Assembly (NCBI RefSeq): GCF_023016065.1
Contig: NZ_JALKAQ010000012.1
Location: forward strand, 38,879-102,878
Origin: Marinobacter sp. S0848L
GTDB lineage: Bacteria; Pseudomonadota; Gammaproteobacteria; Pseudomonadales; Oleiphilaceae
Reading direction: 5' to 3'
Length of the DNA stretch: 64,000 nt
The notes under the pieces are model-generated. The model was not told where the DNA came from. It made no database searches and saw nothing but the letters and a program-made list of their open reading frames with translations. Shown piece by piece: positions 31,348 through 41,948 of the stretch; within the stretch, counting starts at the first letter, position 1; each line of letters opens with the position of its first letter. The position numbers and the translations under genes were made by a program.

Positions 31348-32937
31348 ATGCCCCCGGAACCGCAACCAGCACACGCGTCGTCGCCCCGAAAAGAGCCGCC
31401 TAAGCCGCCCGGTTTATTGCGTTCGTCCGGCGTGGTGGGTGTTATGACCATGCTGTCTCGGGTGCTGGGTTTGGTTCGGGACATGGTTATTGCACGTTAT
31501 TTTGGTGCCGGAACCGCGGCGGATGCCTTCTTTGTAGCCTTTAAAATTCCGAATTTTCTGCGCCGGCTGTTTGCAGAAGGGGCCTTCTCCCAGGCATTTG
31601 TGCCGGTGTTGTCGTCCTATCGCCAAAAGGGCGACGTTTCTGAGGTGAAGCGGCTGGTTGATGCAGTGGCTGGCTCCCTGGGTCTGGTGCTTTTGGCGGT
31701 CACGTTGGTGGCCATGCTGGGTGCACCGGTGCTGACCGCTGTCTTTGCCCCCGGGTTTCTTGAGGATGATACGAAGTTTGCGCTGGCCAGCGATATGCTG
31801 CGCATTACCTTTCCCTATCTTCTGCTGATCTCGCTTACCGCGTTCGCGGGCGGAATACTTAACAGTTACGACCGATTCGCAGTGCCGGCATTCACGCCGG
31901 TACTGCTTAATCTGGCGATGATCGCGGCGGCCGTTTTCCTTACGCCGCTGATGAGCGAACCGGTTATGGCGCTCGCCTGGGGCGTTTTTATTGCCGGAGC
32001 GCTGCAGTTGTTTTTCCAACTGCCGTTTCTGATGCGGCTTGGCTTGATGCCGCGGCCGCGGGTGGATTATCGCCATGACGGGGTAAGCCGGATCTTGAAA
32101 TTGATGATGCCGGCTCTGTTCGGGGTGTCGGTGAGTCAGATCAACCTGTTGTTGGATACGGTGCTGGCATCGTTCCTGCAAACCGGCAGCGTGTCCTGGT
32201 TGTACTATTCCGATCGTTTGTCGGAATTGCCTTTGGGTGTGTTTGGCATTGCCATCGCAACGGTGATTTTGCCCAGCCTGTCCCGCAAGCATGCGGCGGA
32301 ATCAAAAGATCAGTTCGCCGCCACACTGGATTGGGCCGTTAGGGCGGTTTTGTTAATCGGTGTGCCGGCAGCGTTGGCGCTGGCGCTGTTAGCGGAGCCT
32401 TTGATTGCCACGTTGTTCCATTACGGTGAAGTGACCGATCGGGATGTGGCGATGTCAGCCCAAAGTTTGCGAGCCTACTCAGCCGGGTTGTTAGCGTTTA
32501 TGTTGATCAAAGTGCTGGCTCCGGGCTTTTTCGCCCGTCAGGACACCAAAACCCCGGTGAAAATTGGCATCATCGCGATGGTGGCCAACATGGCGTTTAA
32601 TCTGGCGTTGATCGTACCTCTGGCTCATGCCGGGCTGGCGTTGGCTACGTCTATGTCTGCTTGGCTAAACGGTTATCTTTTGTGGCGCGGTTTGCGCAAA
32701 GACGGTGTTTGGGAAAGTCAGCCGGGATGGCCTAAGTTTCTGATTCAACTGATGGTGGCGAACAGTGCGCTGGCTGCTGTGGTTATTTGGTTGAATGCGC
32801 CGGTGGCCGATTGGCTGGCCTCTGGCGGGCTGCAAAGAACGGCTGATATGGCCGTGCTCGTGGCGGCCGGTGTGGCGGCGTATTTCGTGACATTGCTGCT
32901 GTGTGGCGTGCGTCTGAGTCAGTTCCGGCAGAGGTAA
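31348..32937 (+). CDS. murJ: Lipid II flippase MurJ
   Basis: 529 residues from the ATG at 31348 (a TTG at 31333 is an alternative). It is a MOP-superfamily transporter that moves lipid II across the inner membrane for peptidoglycan synthesis. About 14 hydrophobic segments are visible. The N-terminal block MTMLSRVLGLVRDMVIARYFGAG and ADAFFVAFKIPNFLRRLFAEG (each quoted here as family landmarks near residues 33-80) are diagnostic. A proline-rich cytosolic leader of about 30 residues precedes the first helix. It is divergent from rpsT. Confidence 0.94.
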   Translation: MPPEPQPAHASSPRKEPPKPPGLLRSSGVVGVMTMLSRVLGLVRDMVIARYFGAGTAADAFFVAFKIPNFLRRLFAEGAFSQAFVPVLSSYRQKGDVSEVKRLVDAVAGSLGLVLLAVTLVAMLGAPVLTAVFAPGFLEDDTKFALASDMLRITFPYLLLISLTAFAGGILNSYDRFAVPAFTPVLLNLAMIAAAVFLTPLMSEPVMALAWGVFIAGALQLFFQLPFLMRLGLMPRPRVDYRHDGVSRILKLMMPALFGVSVSQINLLLDTVLASFLQTGSVSWLYYSDRLSELPLGVFGIAIATVILPSLSRKHAAESKDQFAATLDWAVRAVLLIGVPAALALALLAEPLIATLFHYGEVTDRDVAMSAQSLRAYSAGLLAFMLIKVLAPGFFARQDTKTPVKIGIIAMVANMAFNLALIVPLAHAGLALATSMSAWLNGYLLWRGLRKDGVWESQPGWPKFLIQLMVANSALAAVVIWLNAPVADWLASGGLQRTADMAVLVAAGVAAYFVTLLLCGVRLSQFRQR

Positions 32938-32950
32938 GCGTCTTCACGAT

Positions 32951-32979
32951 TTTTACCATACTCGCGACTGGGGTATAAT
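32951..32979 (+). promoter_or_regulatory. Sigma70-type promoter for ribF operon
   Basis: TTTTAC (32951-32956), a 17-bp spacer, and a consensus TATAAT (32974-32979), 76 bp before ribF. The -35 is weak and the -10 perfect. Confidence 0.65.
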
Positions 32980-33055
32980 CGCGCGTTTTCTCACCAGTGC
33001 ATATTCCGTAGGTGTGTGCACCCAAAGCCAGCTGGCAAGTAAAGGTTCGCAGTAG

Positions 33056-34024
33056 ATGCGTCTGATCCGAGGCCTCACCAATCTTAAGCGTTTGTCCGCA
33101 TCAGCGGACTCGCCGCTCGCGAGTGGCTGCGTTGCAACCATCGGTAACTTTGATGGCGTTCATCTGGGCCACAAAACAATTATCGAGCAGGTGCGGCAAA
33201 AAGCGCTGGAGTTGGGTGTTCCGTCGGTGGTGATGTTTTTCGAGCCTCAGCCTCGGGAGTTTTTCCAAGGCAGTGACGCGCCGCCCCGGCTGATGCCATT
33301 CCGGCAGAAATTCGAAGCGCTGTTGGCGGAAGGCATCGACATTGTGCTGTGCATCCGTTTCGATGACACCTTCCGCAGCTTCTCGGCTATGGAATTCATC
33401 GAAAACGTGCTGATTCACGGTTTGGCGGTTCGCCATTTGGTGGTGGGGGATGATTTCCGTTTCGGCTGTGATCGGGCAGGCGACTTCCGTCTGCTGGAAC
33501 AAGTGGGGCGGGAGCACGACTTCACCGTTGAGAATACCCGCACGGTCACCGTGGACGGTGAGCGTGTCAGCAGCACCCGGGTTCGCAAGGTTTTGAATGT
33601 GAACGGGCTTGAGGACGCGGAGCGGCTTTTGGGGCACCCTTACCGGATTCACGGCCGGGTGGTGTATGGCCGGCAGCTCGGTCGCCAGCTGGGCGCGCCT
33701 ACGGCTAACATCTTGTTGAGTCGCATGCCCGCATTGCGTGGCGTTTATGTGGTTCGCGCCCACCTTGAGACGGGCGAATGGCAAGATGGCATTGCAAATA
33801 TTGGCCTTCGACCCACGGTGGACGGCAAACGGCCGGCGCTGGAAGTGCACCTGTTCGACTTTGCTGGCACACTCTACGGCCAGCATTTGAATGTGGTGTT
33901 CCGCCATGGCCTGCGGGACGAAGTGAAATTCGATTCTGTTGATGAGTTGCGGCAACAGATCGCCCGGGATTTCGAGCATGCCCGGGCCTGGCTGGCGGAC
34001 AACCCCGCCCGGCCCAATAACTGA
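33056..34024 (+). CDS. ribF: Bifunctional riboflavin kinase/FAD synthetase
   Basis: 322 residues. The N-terminal FMN adenylyltransferase domain has the nucleotidyl motif [10 protein letters not shown] (about residues 27-36) and a later STRVRK. The C-terminal flavokinase domain has [15 protein letters not shown] and the GVYVV block. It makes FMN and FAD from riboflavin. It heads the conserved run ribF-ileS-lspA-fkpB-ispH. Confidence 0.96.
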   Translation: MRLIRGLTNLKRLSASADSPLASGCVATIGNFDGVHLGHKTIIEQVRQKALELGVPSVVMFFEPQPREFFQGSDAPPRLMPFRQKFEALLAEGIDIVLCIRFDDTFRSFSAMEFIENVLIHGLAVRHLVVGDDFRFGCDRAGDFRLLEQVGREHDFTVENTRTVTVDGERVSSTRVRKVLNVNGLEDAERLLGHPYRIHGRVVYGRQLGRQLGAPTANILLSRMPALRGVYVVRAHLETGEWQDGIANIGLRPTVDGKRPALEVHLFDFAGTLYGQHLNVVFRHGLRDEVKFDSVDELRQQIARDFEHARAWLADNPARPNN

Positions 34025-34058
34025 TTTAACTGACCAACCAGAGAGTGCGCACACAAAC

Positions 34059-36878
34059 ATGAGCGACTACAAGCATACCCTGAATCTGCCGGAAACCGCC
34101 TTTCCGATGCGCGGTAACCTGGCCAAGCGTGAGCCGGATATGCTCAAGCGCTGGCAGGATCTCGATGTCTACGGCAACCTGCGCAAGCAGCGCGAAGGCC
34201 GGGAAAAGTTCATCCTGCACGATGGCCCTCCTTATGCGAACGGCAGCATTCATATCGGGCATGCGGTCAACAAAATTCTGAAAGACATGATCGTGAAATC
34301 CCGTAGCTTCATGGGATACGATGCGCCCTACGTGCCGGGCTGGGACTGCCACGGTCTGCCCATTGAGCACAAGGTCGAGCAGGAAATCGGCAAAGCCGGC
34401 GTGAAGGTGGATTACAAAACCTTCCGTCAGGCCTGTCGCGACTACGCGGCGAAGCAGATCGACGGCCAGAAAGCCGACTTCATCCGTTTGGGTGTGATGG
34501 GTGAGTGGGATAAACCCTACCTGACCATGGACCCGAAAGTAGAAGCGGGCATCGTACGAGCGCTTGGCAAGATCGTGGCCAAAGGTCATCTGGTTCGTGG
34601 CTTCAAACCGGTTTACTGGAGTGTGGTTGGTCAGTCCGCACTGGCGGAAGCCGAGGTTGAGTATCAGGACAAAACCTCTACCCAGATTGACGTGCGCTTT
34701 ACCGCGGTTGATCAGGCGGCTGTGCTCAAGCTGTTTGGGACCGACGAAGGTGAAGGTGACGTTTCGGTGGTTATCTGGACCACCACTCCGTGGACCATTC
34801 CGGCCAACCAGGCGGTTTCTCTGGGTGCTGATCTGGAGTACGCCTTGGTTCAGGTAGATACCGGCAACGGCCCGGAGCGGATGATTTTGGCTACCGATAT
34901 GGTTGCAGGCATCATGGCGCGTTGGGGGGTGGAAGATTTCCGCGTGCTGGCCAATGTCACCGGTTCCGCGCTTGAGCATCAGTTGCTGCAGCATCCGATT
35001 TACGACAAGCAGGTACCTGCGATCCTTGGCGATCACGTTTCTCTGGATGCTGGTACCGGTGCCGTACATACCGCGCCCGACCACGGCATGGAAGACTTTG
35101 AAGTGGGCAAAGCCTACGGCATCGAAACCATCAATCTGGTCAAAGCCGACGGTACCTATACCGATGCCGCAGGCGAGTTTGCCGGTATTCACGTGTACAA
35201 AGCCGATGAGCCGGTCAGCTCTGCACTGGAGCGTGAAGGCACATTGGTGCGTGCCGAGAAGTTCCGCCACAGCTACCCGCACTGCTGGCGTACCAAAACC
35301 CCGCTGATCTACCGTGCAACGCCGCAATGGTTCATCAGCATGGACAAGCTCAACCTGCGCGACGATGCGTTGGAAGCCATCAAAGGTATCCGTTGGGTGC
35401 CGGGCTGGGGCCAGAACCGTATTGAAGCCATGTTCCAGCAGAGCCCGGACTGGTGTATCTCCCGTCAGCGCACTTGGGGCGTGCCGATCACCTTGTTCAT
35501 TCACAAGGAAACGCAGGACCTGCACCCGAACACCCAGGAACTGATCGAAAAAGTCGCGCAAGCGGTTGAAGCCGGTGGTATCGACGCGTGGTACGACATC
35601 GACCAAAACGAATTGCTGGGTGACGATGCAGGCCAGTACGATAAGGTGCTCGATACTTTGGACGTCTGGTTTGATTCCGGTGTGACCCACGAATCCGTGC
35701 TGCGCGCACGGGAAGAACTGGGGCAGTTCCCGGCGGATCTTTATCTGGAAGGCTCGGACCAGCACCGAGGCTGGTTCCAGTCTTCCCTGAAAACGTCCAT
35801 CGCGATGAACGGCGTAGCGCCCTACAAGCAGGTGCTGACCCACGGCTTCACCGTGGACGCCAAAGGCTACAAGATGTCTAAATCGATGGGCAACGTGATC
35901 GCGCCGCAAGAAGTGATGAACGAATTGGGGGCTGACATCCTGCGATTGTGGGTATCGGCCACCGATTACAGCGGTGAAATGTCCGTTTCCAAAGACATTC
36001 TGCGCCAGACTGCAGACGGTTACCGCCGTATCCGGAACACCGCCCGTTTCCTGCTCAGCAACCTGAACGGTTTCGAGCCGGCGCAGCACATGGTGGCGCC
36101 GGAAGACATGATCGCCCTTGACCGCTGGATGGTGGATCGCGCCCTGCAGCTGCAAAACGAGCTGCAAGAAGACTACGAAAACTACGCCTTCCTGCGTATC
36201 TACCAGAAGGTGTACAGCTTCTGTGAAGCAACATTGGGCGGTTTCTATCTGGATATCATCAAAGATCGCCAGTACACCACTCAGGCCGATAGCCTGGCGC
36301 GCCGTTCGTGCCAGACTGCGCTTTACCACGTGGCGGAAGCGCTGGTGCGCTGGATTGCACCAATCCTCAGCTTTACCGCTGACGAGATCTGGCAGCACTT
36401 GCCCGGTAAGCGTGGCGAAACCGTGTTCTACGAAACCTGGTATGAAGGTTTGACGGCGCTGCCGGAAGACGCAGAGCTGGGCCGCGACTACTGGCGTGAA
36501 ATCTACAGCGTGAAAGAAGCGGTCAACAAATGCCTGGAAGACGTTCGTGCCCGCGGTGACATCAAAGGTTCTTTGAGTGCCGAAGTGACCTTGTATTGCG
36601 AAGGCAGCTTGGCCGAACGCCTGAACTTCCTGGGTGAAGAGCTGCGCTTTGTGCTGATCACCTCCGAAGCCACTGTAAAACCGGTCAGCGAAGCGGAAGG
36701 CGCTGAGCAAACCAGCCACGAAGGCTTGCTGGTGAAAGTGACTCCGGCTACTCACGACAAGTGCGAGCGCTGCTGGCACCACCGTGAAGACGTTGGCCAG
36801 AACGACAAATATGCAGACCTTTGTGGCCGCTGTGTCAGTAACGTGGAAGGCCCGGGCGAAACCCGCGCCTACGCTTGA
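34059..36878 (+). CDS. ileS: Isoleucyl-tRNA synthetase
   Basis: 939 residues from the ATG at 34059, matching the E. coli length; the open frame extends back into ribF. It is a class I synthetase with HIGH as HIGHAVNK (about residues 68-75) and KMSKS (about 606-610). The CP1 editing domain lies between them. A C-terminal zinc finger, CERCWHH...CGRC, closes the protein, so it is the bacterial, mupirocin-sensitive type by architecture. Its stop overlaps the lspA start (TGATG). Strong codon bias creates a long antisense frame that is not a gene. Confidence 0.97.
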   Translation: MSDYKHTLNLPETAFPMRGNLAKREPDMLKRWQDLDVYGNLRKQREGREKFILHDGPPYANGSIHIGHAVNKILKDMIVKSRSFMGYDAPYVPGWDCHGLPIEHKVEQEIGKAGVKVDYKTFRQACRDYAAKQIDGQKADFIRLGVMGEWDKPYLTMDPKVEAGIVRALGKIVAKGHLVRGFKPVYWSVVGQSALAEAEVEYQDKTSTQIDVRFTAVDQAAVLKLFGTDEGEGDVSVVIWTTTPWTIPANQAVSLGADLEYALVQVDTGNGPERMILATDMVAGIMARWGVEDFRVLANVTGSALEHQLLQHPIYDKQVPAILGDHVSLDAGTGAVHTAPDHGMEDFEVGKAYGIETINLVKADGTYTDAAGEFAGIHVYKADEPVSSALEREGTLVRAEKFRHSYPHCWRTKTPLIYRATPQWFISMDKLNLRDDALEAIKGIRWVPGWGQNRIEAMFQQSPDWCISRQRTWGVPITLFIHKETQDLHPNTQELIEKVAQAVEAGGIDAWYDIDQNELLGDDAGQYDKVLDTLDVWFDSGVTHESVLRAREELGQFPADLYLEGSDQHRGWFQSSLKTSIAMNGVAPYKQVLTHGFTVDAKGYKMSKSMGNVIAPQEVMNELGADILRLWVSATDYSGEMSVSKDILRQTADGYRRIRNTARFLLSNLNGFEPAQHMVAPEDMIALDRWMVDRALQLQNELQEDYENYAFLRIYQKVYSFCEATLGGFYLDIIKDRQYTTQADSLARRSCQTALYHVAEALVRWIAPILSFTADEIWQHLPGKRGETVFYETWYEGLTALPEDAELGRDYWREIYSVKEAVNKCLEDVRARGDIKGSLSAEVTLYCEGSLAERLNFLGEELRFVLITSEATVKPVSEAEGAEQTSHEGLLVKVTPATHDKCERCWHHREDVGQNDKYADLCGRCVSNVEGPGETRAYA

Positions 36879-37402
36879 TGGACGCTGCAATGGTTGATGA
36901 GCGAGAAGGCAGCAAGCTGAAGTGGTTATGGCTGGCCGTGTTGGTGATCGCGGTGGATTTGGGTACCAAGTACCTGGCCACCGCCATGCTGACCTACGGC
37001 AACCCGGTTCCTGTGATCCCCAGCTTTAACTTAACGCTGCTGCACAACACGGGCGCGGCGTTCAGTTTTCTGGCCGAGGCCGCTGGTTGGCAGCGTTGGT
37101 TTTTCGTCACCTTGGCCTTGGTGGTCAGTGTGGTTTTGACGGGTTGGCTGAAAAAACTTAAAGCCAACGAAACTTGGACTGCCATCGCCATCGTGCTGAT
37201 TTTGGGCGGCGCCATCGGCAACGTGTACGACCGTGTCGTTCACGGTTACGTGGTCGATTTTCTGCACTTTTACTGGCAGGACTGGCATTTCCCCGCTTTC
37301 AATCTGGCTGACACCGCCATCACCATTGGCGCAGCTATGATGGTAATTGATGCATTCCGCAAACCCGCTGGAGACAGCAGGGATGCCGACAGGAGTAACT
37401 GA
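36878..37402 (+). CDS. lspA: Lipoprotein signal peptidase
   Basis: 174 residues from the ATG at 36878, which overlaps the ileS stop as TGATG. It is an inner-membrane aspartic protease that cleaves prolipoprotein signals. Four membrane helices are visible. Conserved blocks are DLGTKYL, HNTGAAFSFL, GNVYDRVVHGYVVDF (first catalytic Asp) and FNLADTAITIGA (second catalytic Asp). fkpB follows after 4 bp. Confidence 0.97.
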   Translation: MDAAMVDEREGSKLKWLWLAVLVIAVDLGTKYLATAMLTYGNPVPVIPSFNLTLLHNTGAAFSFLAEAAGWQRWFFVTLALVVSVVLTGWLKKLKANETWTAIAIVLILGGAIGNVYDRVVHGYVVDFLHFYWQDWHFPAFNLADTAITIGAAMMVIDAFRKPAGDSRDADRSN

Positions 37403-37406
37403 TCCT

Positions 37407-37859
37407 ATGAACGACCTGCCAATCGACAAAGGTACCCGGGTAACCCTGCATTTCGCCCTTAAGTTTGAAGATGGCGAAATTGTGGATTCCACCTTTGATA
37501 AAGAACCGGCCAAATTGGAAATCGGCGACGAAAACCTGCCGGAGAATTTCGAAGCTTATCTGCTGGGCCTGAAGGCCGGGGACCGCAAAACGTTCGAAGT
37601 GCCACCCGAAAAAGCCTTCGGCCAGCACAACCCGAGCAACCTGCAAACCTTCAAACGCCACGAATTCAGTGCGGATATGGTGCTGGAGAAAGGGGTGGTT
37701 ATTTCCTTCGCCGATGCTCGACAGCAGGAACTGCCCGGTGTGATTAGCCGAGTGGAAGGTGATGAAGTGGAAGTCGACTTCAACCACCCGCTGGCAGGGC
37801 GTACACTGAGCTTTGAAGTACAGATCATCGATGTGGAGCCCGCCGGGCAAACACACTGA
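37407..37859 (+). CDS. fkpB: FKBP-type peptidyl-prolyl isomerase, SlpA type
   Basis: 150 residues from the ATG at 37407; AGGAG lies about 11 bases upstream. In-frame starts at 37347 and 37383 overlap lspA and are less likely. It is a cytosolic FKBP with an inserted IF domain: [19 protein letters not shown] starts the FKBP fold and PPEKAFGQ leads into the insert, as in SlpA/FkpB. Location between lspA and ispH is the standard order. Confidence 0.93.
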   Translation: MNDLPIDKGTRVTLHFALKFEDGEIVDSTFDKEPAKLEIGDENLPENFEAYLLGLKAGDRKTFEVPPEKAFGQHNPSNLQTFKRHEFSADMVLEKGVVISFADARQQELPGVISRVEGDEVEVDFNHPLAGRTLSFEVQIIDVEPAGQTH

Positions 37860-37870
37860 AGGGCGAAGAT

Positions 37871-38824
37871 ATGCAAATCCGATTAGCAAACCCCCGTGGC
37901 TTCTGCGCCGGTGTAGACCGTGCCATAGAAATCGTAAACCGCGCGCTCGACGTCTTCGGTGCGCCCATCTACGTGCGCCACGAAGTCGTCCACAATAAGT
38001 TTGTGGTTGATAACCTGCGCAATCGGGGCGCTGTGTTTGTTGACGAATTGCACGAAGTGCCTGATGACACCTTGGTGATCTTCAGCGCCCACGGCGTATC
38101 CCAGGCTGTTCAAAACGAAGCAGCTCGCCGTGGCCTCAAAGTTTTCGATGCCACCTGCCCGCTGGTCACTAAAGTGCACATGGAAGTCATGCGCAACAGC
38201 CGCGACGGCCGTGAATGCATCTTGATTGGCCACCACGGCCACCCGGAAGTTGAAGGCACCATGGGCCAGTACGACCACAGCAACGGCGGGAACATCTACC
38301 TGGTTGAAGACGAAGGCGATGTTGAAAAGCTCGAAGTGAAAGACCCCGAGCGTTTGGCCTACGTGACCCAAACCACGCTCTCCATGGACGACACCGCCCG
38401 GGTGATCGACGCTCTGCGCGCCAAATTCCCGAAAATCGAAGGCCCGCGCAAAGACGACATCTGCTACGCCACCCAGAACCGGCAGGATGCCGTGAAACAA
38501 CTGGCCGGCGACTGCGATCTGATGCTGGTAGTGGGCTCCCCGAACAGCTCCAACTCCAACCGCCTGCGCGAGCTGGCGGAGCGTATGGGCACCCCGGCTT
38601 TCCTGATTGATGAAGCATCGCAAATCGACAAGCAGTGGCTGGAAGGTAAGACTGCGGTGGGTGTGACCGCGGGGGCCTCCGCGCCTGAAGTGCTGGTGGC
38701 GGATGTGATTAACCGCTTGAAGGAACTGGGTGGGGAAGACCCTCAGGAGATTGCCGGACGGGAGGAGAATATTGTGTTTTCTATGCCTAAGGAGTTGCGG
38801 ATTGATGCGGTGAATGTGGGATAG
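37871..38824 (+). CDS. ispH: 4-hydroxy-3-methylbut-2-enyl diphosphate reductase
   Basis: 317 residues. It is the last enzyme of the MEP isoprenoid pathway and gives IPP and DMAPP. The three [4Fe-4S] cysteines lie in [10 protein letters not shown] (about residue 12), [12 protein letters not shown] (about 96) and ICYATQNRQ (about 197); the active-site Glu/His region is [21 protein letters not shown] precedes the ATG. It is the last gene of the run, closed by a long perfect hairpin. Confidence 0.97.
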   Translation: MQIRLANPRGFCAGVDRAIEIVNRALDVFGAPIYVRHEVVHNKFVVDNLRNRGAVFVDELHEVPDDTLVIFSAHGVSQAVQNEAARRGLKVFDATCPLVTKVHMEVMRNSRDGRECILIGHHGHPEVEGTMGQYDHSNGGNIYLVEDEGDVEKLEVKDPERLAYVTQTTLSMDDTARVIDALRAKFPKIEGPRKDDICYATQNRQDAVKQLAGDCDLMLVVGSPNSSNSNRLRELAERMGTPAFLIDEASQIDKQWLEGKTAVGVTAGASAPEVLVADVINRLKELGGEDPQEIAGREENIVFSMPKELRIDAVNVG

Positions 38825-38858
38825 TGCCAATAAGTGCTAACAAGATCCTCGGTCTGCC

Positions 38859-38904
38859 CAGACAATAAAAAAGCGTGATTACGGTCACGCTTTTTTATTG
38901 TCTG
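38859..38904. terminator. Strong terminator after ispH
   Basis: A perfect 20-bp stem (38859-38878 with 38885-38904) has a 6-nt loop; the A-rich left and T-rich right parts flank an AAGCGTGA/TCACGCTT core. It is symmetrical enough to act in both directions and insulates ispH from the pilus cluster. Confidence 0.93.
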
Positions 38905-39004
38905 GCTACCGCTCACGCCCGGTTTATCACCGTTTGTCGTTTAGCGGTAGGTGTTCTTTACAGAGTTTCGTAAGCTGAAATTGAGATAATAAGAGGTTTG
39001 ATCT

Positions 39005-39586
39005 ATGCGTGTCCGGAGTGACGGCGGTTTTACGTTGGTTGAGTTGGTAATCACTGTTGCAGTGATCGCAATCGTTGCAACGATTGCCATACCTGCGATG
39101 AGCGATATGGTTACCCGAAATCGCACTACAGGGGCTTTCAACGAACTCAAAGGGTTGGTTGCGTATGCGCGCAGCGAATCAGTTAAAAACGTGGGAGAGT
39201 CCGTGCTGCTTTGTGCATCAAACGATGGTGCTGGCTGCACGAACAATGCCGATTGGAGCGTGGGGTGGCTTGTTGTTCGAGACTCCAACGGCAATGGAGC
39301 ATTCGACAGCGGCGAGCCCTTGTTAAAGGTCATTGGCCCTTTGCCAAACGGGATAAACCTTAGTGTTAAAACCGGCAATAGTACGCAGTTTAATTCTATA
39401 TCTGTTGCAATTTCAGGTGATGGAGCTCCCGCTGGTGGTAACCCGATAACGTTCAAATTATGCGATGCATTTGGGGCGAGTGAAGCCCGTGGGCTTATCG
39501 TATCGGTGTCCGGTCAGGTGCGGGATGCAGCGCGGGATAGTAGTGGGAATCGTGAAGATCATAGAGGAGTCGATTTTCAGTGTTAA
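39005..39586 (+). CDS. Type IV minor pseudopilin, FimT/FimU (GspH) type
   Basis: 193 residues. The prepilin leader MRVRSDGG is followed by FTLVELVITVAVIAIVATIA, with Glu at position +5 of the mature form, as PilD requires. GspH/FimT proteins cap the pilus and prime its assembly; some FimT proteins bind DNA in natural transformation. Several cysteines (LLCASNDGAGC, KLCDAF, C-terminal FQC) could form disulfides. AAGAGG precedes the ATG. It heads the minor-pilin operon, corresponding to the fimT or fimU position in Pseudomonas. Confidence 0.88.
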   Translation: MRVRSDGGFTLVELVITVAVIAIVATIAIPAMSDMVTRNRTTGAFNELKGLVAYARSESVKNVGESVLLCASNDGAGCTNNADWSVGWLVVRDSNGNGAFDSGEPLLKVIGPLPNGINLSVKTGNSTQFNSISVAISGDGAPAGGNPITFKLCDAFGASEARGLIVSVSGQVRDAARDSSGNREDHRGVDFQC

Positions 39587-39633
39587 AACAACGGCTCGAG
39601 AACAGCGCTATGACGAAACGGAAGGAGAATAAG

Positions 39634-40140
39634 GTGACATTCTCGAACAGACAGCGCGGAATGACCTTGATAGAGATCTTGGTGACGGTACTTGTACTGG
39701 CTGTTGGCTTGCTGGGTATGGCCAGTTTGACGGTGGGCAGTCTCAAAAACAACCAAGGCGCATTTTTACGGACGCAAGCAACAATTCTTGCCTACGATAT
39801 GGCTGACCGTATGAGAGCGAACTCTGCGGAAGCTATTGCGGGAAGCTATGACGGGTTGAAAACGAAAACAGCGAGTGCAGCAACTTGTGGTACATCTGGT
39901 TGCACAGAGAGCCAGCGGGTTGCTGCGGATGTTTTTGAGTGGAAGCAGCAAGTCGAAGGGGTTAATGGAAGCATGGCAATGTTGCCCGGAGGGGAAGGCG
40001 AAATATCAGGCGGCGGTGGTGCGACAACCGCAGGAAATGCTTTCACGATAACAATCACTTGGAAGGAAGACCGTTGGAGCGAAGCTGATAGTTCAGTTAC
40101 CACGCAAGACCAGCAGACCGTTATTGGATTCACCCTATGA
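39634..40140 (+). CDS. pilV: Type IV pilus minor pilin PilV
   Basis: 168 residues from the GTG at 39634, chosen because AAGGAG sits six bases upstream and gives a normal short leader; the open frame runs back to a GTG at 39580. The signal is FSNRQRG then MTLIEILVTVLVLAVGLLGM with Glu+5. ASLTVGSLKNNQGAFLRTQA is typical of PilV. It forms part of the tip-associated minor pilin set. It overlaps pilW by 4 nt (ATGA). Confidence 0.9.
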   Translation: MTFSNRQRGMTLIEILVTVLVLAVGLLGMASLTVGSLKNNQGAFLRTQATILAYDMADRMRANSAEAIAGSYDGLKTKTASAATCGTSGCTESQRVAADVFEWKQQVEGVNGSMAMLPGGEGEISGGGGATTAGNAFTITITWKEDRWSEADSSVTTQDQQTVIGFTL

Positions 40141-41390
40141 ATACGTTCCGTAGAAACAGCGTGACAGTGCTAAGAAATTTTTCAAGAAAACGACAATCAG
40201 GGTTGTCGTTGGTTGAGCTGATGATTGCTCTCGCTCTGAGCGCAACTCTTATCCTTGGTATTTTCACGATTTACATGGATACATCCCAAACGACGAGGGT
40301 AGGCGAATCCTTGGCGCGAGTACAGGAATCCGGGCGTATCGGTTTAGAAATAATGTCCAAAGAAATTCGGTTGGCAGGTTATCAGGGCTGCTCGGATACT
40401 TACACGGTGCCGATACGCGTTATTGCCAATAATCCTCCGGCATCTTTAACCCCAGAGACGAGAATGTATGACGTAGGGCTCAGAGGTTGGCAGGTTACTG
40501 CTGCAACTCAAACGACTTGGGATGCAGGTTCTGATTTCGAAGATGTGGGGATTATCGAAGACGAAGCTCTACCCGGTAGTGATGTTTTAATGGTCCAGCG
40601 AGCGCGGCAGCTGAGTGCCGAAATCGAGCCAGGAAGCACCTCAACTAAAGTGAATATCACGGATCCGGATGGTCTATTTGGATCGGGCGCGCGATTTAGA
40701 TCGGGATCTTTGTTGATGATCGCGGATTGTGAAAATGTCGATATATTCAGGTTGAGTGAGGATCCTACCGGTACTCCTGTTGAGCTAAAGCATGCAGGGT
40801 CTACTAATACGAATGGCCAGCTATCGGTTGTTTATGCCGCTGACGAAGATGCCGCTCTATATTCTTTGGAGAGCACAGTTTTCTTTGTCGCAGATACGGG
40901 TCGTGTTGACGGTCAGGGTAACAGCATCTCTGCGCTATATCGGGCGACAAACAACTTCCCGAACAGTGCAACACCGAGCTTTCAGCGTGAAGAACTCGTC
41001 GAAGGCGTTGAAGCGATGAAAATACAATACGGCATTAGAACCAGTGCAAACAACAACACGATTAATTATGTCGATGCATCGGCGGTTGGAGCTAATGATT
41101 GGCGAGATGTTGTTGTTGTTCGGGTTGGCTTGCTGGTGAGTGCTTCGGGCAGCGCACTTGGACAGAATGATACGCAAACCTACCAGTTGCCTGGAACAGT
41201 GTTTGTAGCAAGTAGTCCGGGCACAGGGGAGCAGTTGCATGCGGCGGATAGGCGGCTTCGGAAAACCTTCGTAAGCACGATTGATATTCGTAACCGGCGT
41301 TGTGGTGAGTTCAAACAGTTGGGGGCCACGGGGCAGTGGGAGTGGGAATCAGCAGATGAAAACGGTGGAGATGGTGACCCATGCAATTAA
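40137..41390 (+). CDS. pilW: Type IV pilus minor pilin PilW
   Basis: 417 residues, a large minor pilin. The leader ends in RKRQSG before LSLVELMIALALSATLILGI with Glu+5. ESGRIGLEIMSKEIRLAGYQGC is a PilW family block with a conserved cysteine. It is needed for assembly of the priming complex in relatives. It starts inside the pilV stop and overlaps pilX by 10 nt. Confidence 0.92.
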   Translation: MNTFRRNSVTVLRNFSRKRQSGLSLVELMIALALSATLILGIFTIYMDTSQTTRVGESLARVQESGRIGLEIMSKEIRLAGYQGCSDTYTVPIRVIANNPPASLTPETRMYDVGLRGWQVTAATQTTWDAGSDFEDVGIIEDEALPGSDVLMVQRARQLSAEIEPGSTSTKVNITDPDGLFGSGARFRSGSLLMIADCENVDIFRLSEDPTGTPVELKHAGSTNTNGQLSVVYAADEDAALYSLESTVFFVADTGRVDGQGNSISALYRATNNFPNSATPSFQREELVEGVEAMKIQYGIRTSANNNTINYVDASAVGANDWRDVVVVRVGLLVSASGSALGQNDTQTYQLPGTVFVASSPGTGEQLHAADRRLRKTFVSTIDIRNRRCGEFKQLGATGQWEWESADENGGDGDPCN

Positions 41391-41911
41391 TAAATAGCGA
41401 TGTTCGTTCGCACGCTCGCGATAGGTCCGCTTTAGTCATGGCTGGAAGTTCACGAGAGCACGGTGCAGCACTGATTATCAGTTTGGTGATATTGGTGGTC
41501 ATTACGGTCATTGGGATTGGCAGTATGAACTCGTCGATTCTTCAAGAGCGTATGTCTGCGAACGCTCAAAATGCACGCCAAGCGTTTTTCTCAGCCGAAG
41601 CGGCGAACCAGGACTTGTTTCGGAAGTTGGAGCCTATGGACTCCAGTTCAGCTGAATGGAAAAGAGCCTTGGATGCGCAGGATGCAGGGATTCTCGTAGC
41701 GGGGCCAACAAAGAGCTATGGGGGCGGTGCTTCAGGGAGCGTTGCAACGTCAGAAGTCCGTTATCTCGGCGAGGCCCAGCCACTCAACTATTCGATGGGC
41801 GAAGATATAGAGACGTATCGTCATCGGTTCGAGATTATCGGAGATGCGACTGTAACGGGCACTGGAGCAACAGATACCGTGTTTCGTGGTGTGCAGGCTG
41901 TCTTTTACTAA
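41381..41911 (+). CDS. pilX: Type IV pilus assembly protein PilX
   Basis: 176 residues. The N-terminal helix HGAALIISLVILVVITVIGI and SSILQERMSANAQNARQAFFSAE fit the PilX N-terminal domain. The cleavage Gly is visible, but position +5 is Ile rather than Glu, as in GspK-like tip pseudopilins. The ATG at 41381 gives a long leader of about 28 residues; a later ATG at 41438 would give a short one, but it has no clear ribosome site. It lies between pilW and the small secreted-protein gene. Confidence 0.88.
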   Translation: MQLINSDVRSHARDRSALVMAGSSREHGAALIISLVILVVITVIGIGSMNSSILQERMSANAQNARQAFFSAEAANQDLFRKLEPMDSSSAEWKRALDAQDAGILVAGPTKSYGGGASGSVATSEVRYLGEAQPLNYSMGEDIETYRHRFEIIGDATVTGTGATDTVFRGVQAVFY

Positions 41912-41948
41912 AAGTGTTCTAGTCGAATATTTGTTCAGGAGTGAGCTT

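Noticed and set aside
34026..36890. A 954-codon minus-strand frame opposite ileS
   Set aside because: It mirrors ileS almost exactly. Its translation is rich in His, Gln and Phe with no recognisable domain, typical of an antisense shadow.
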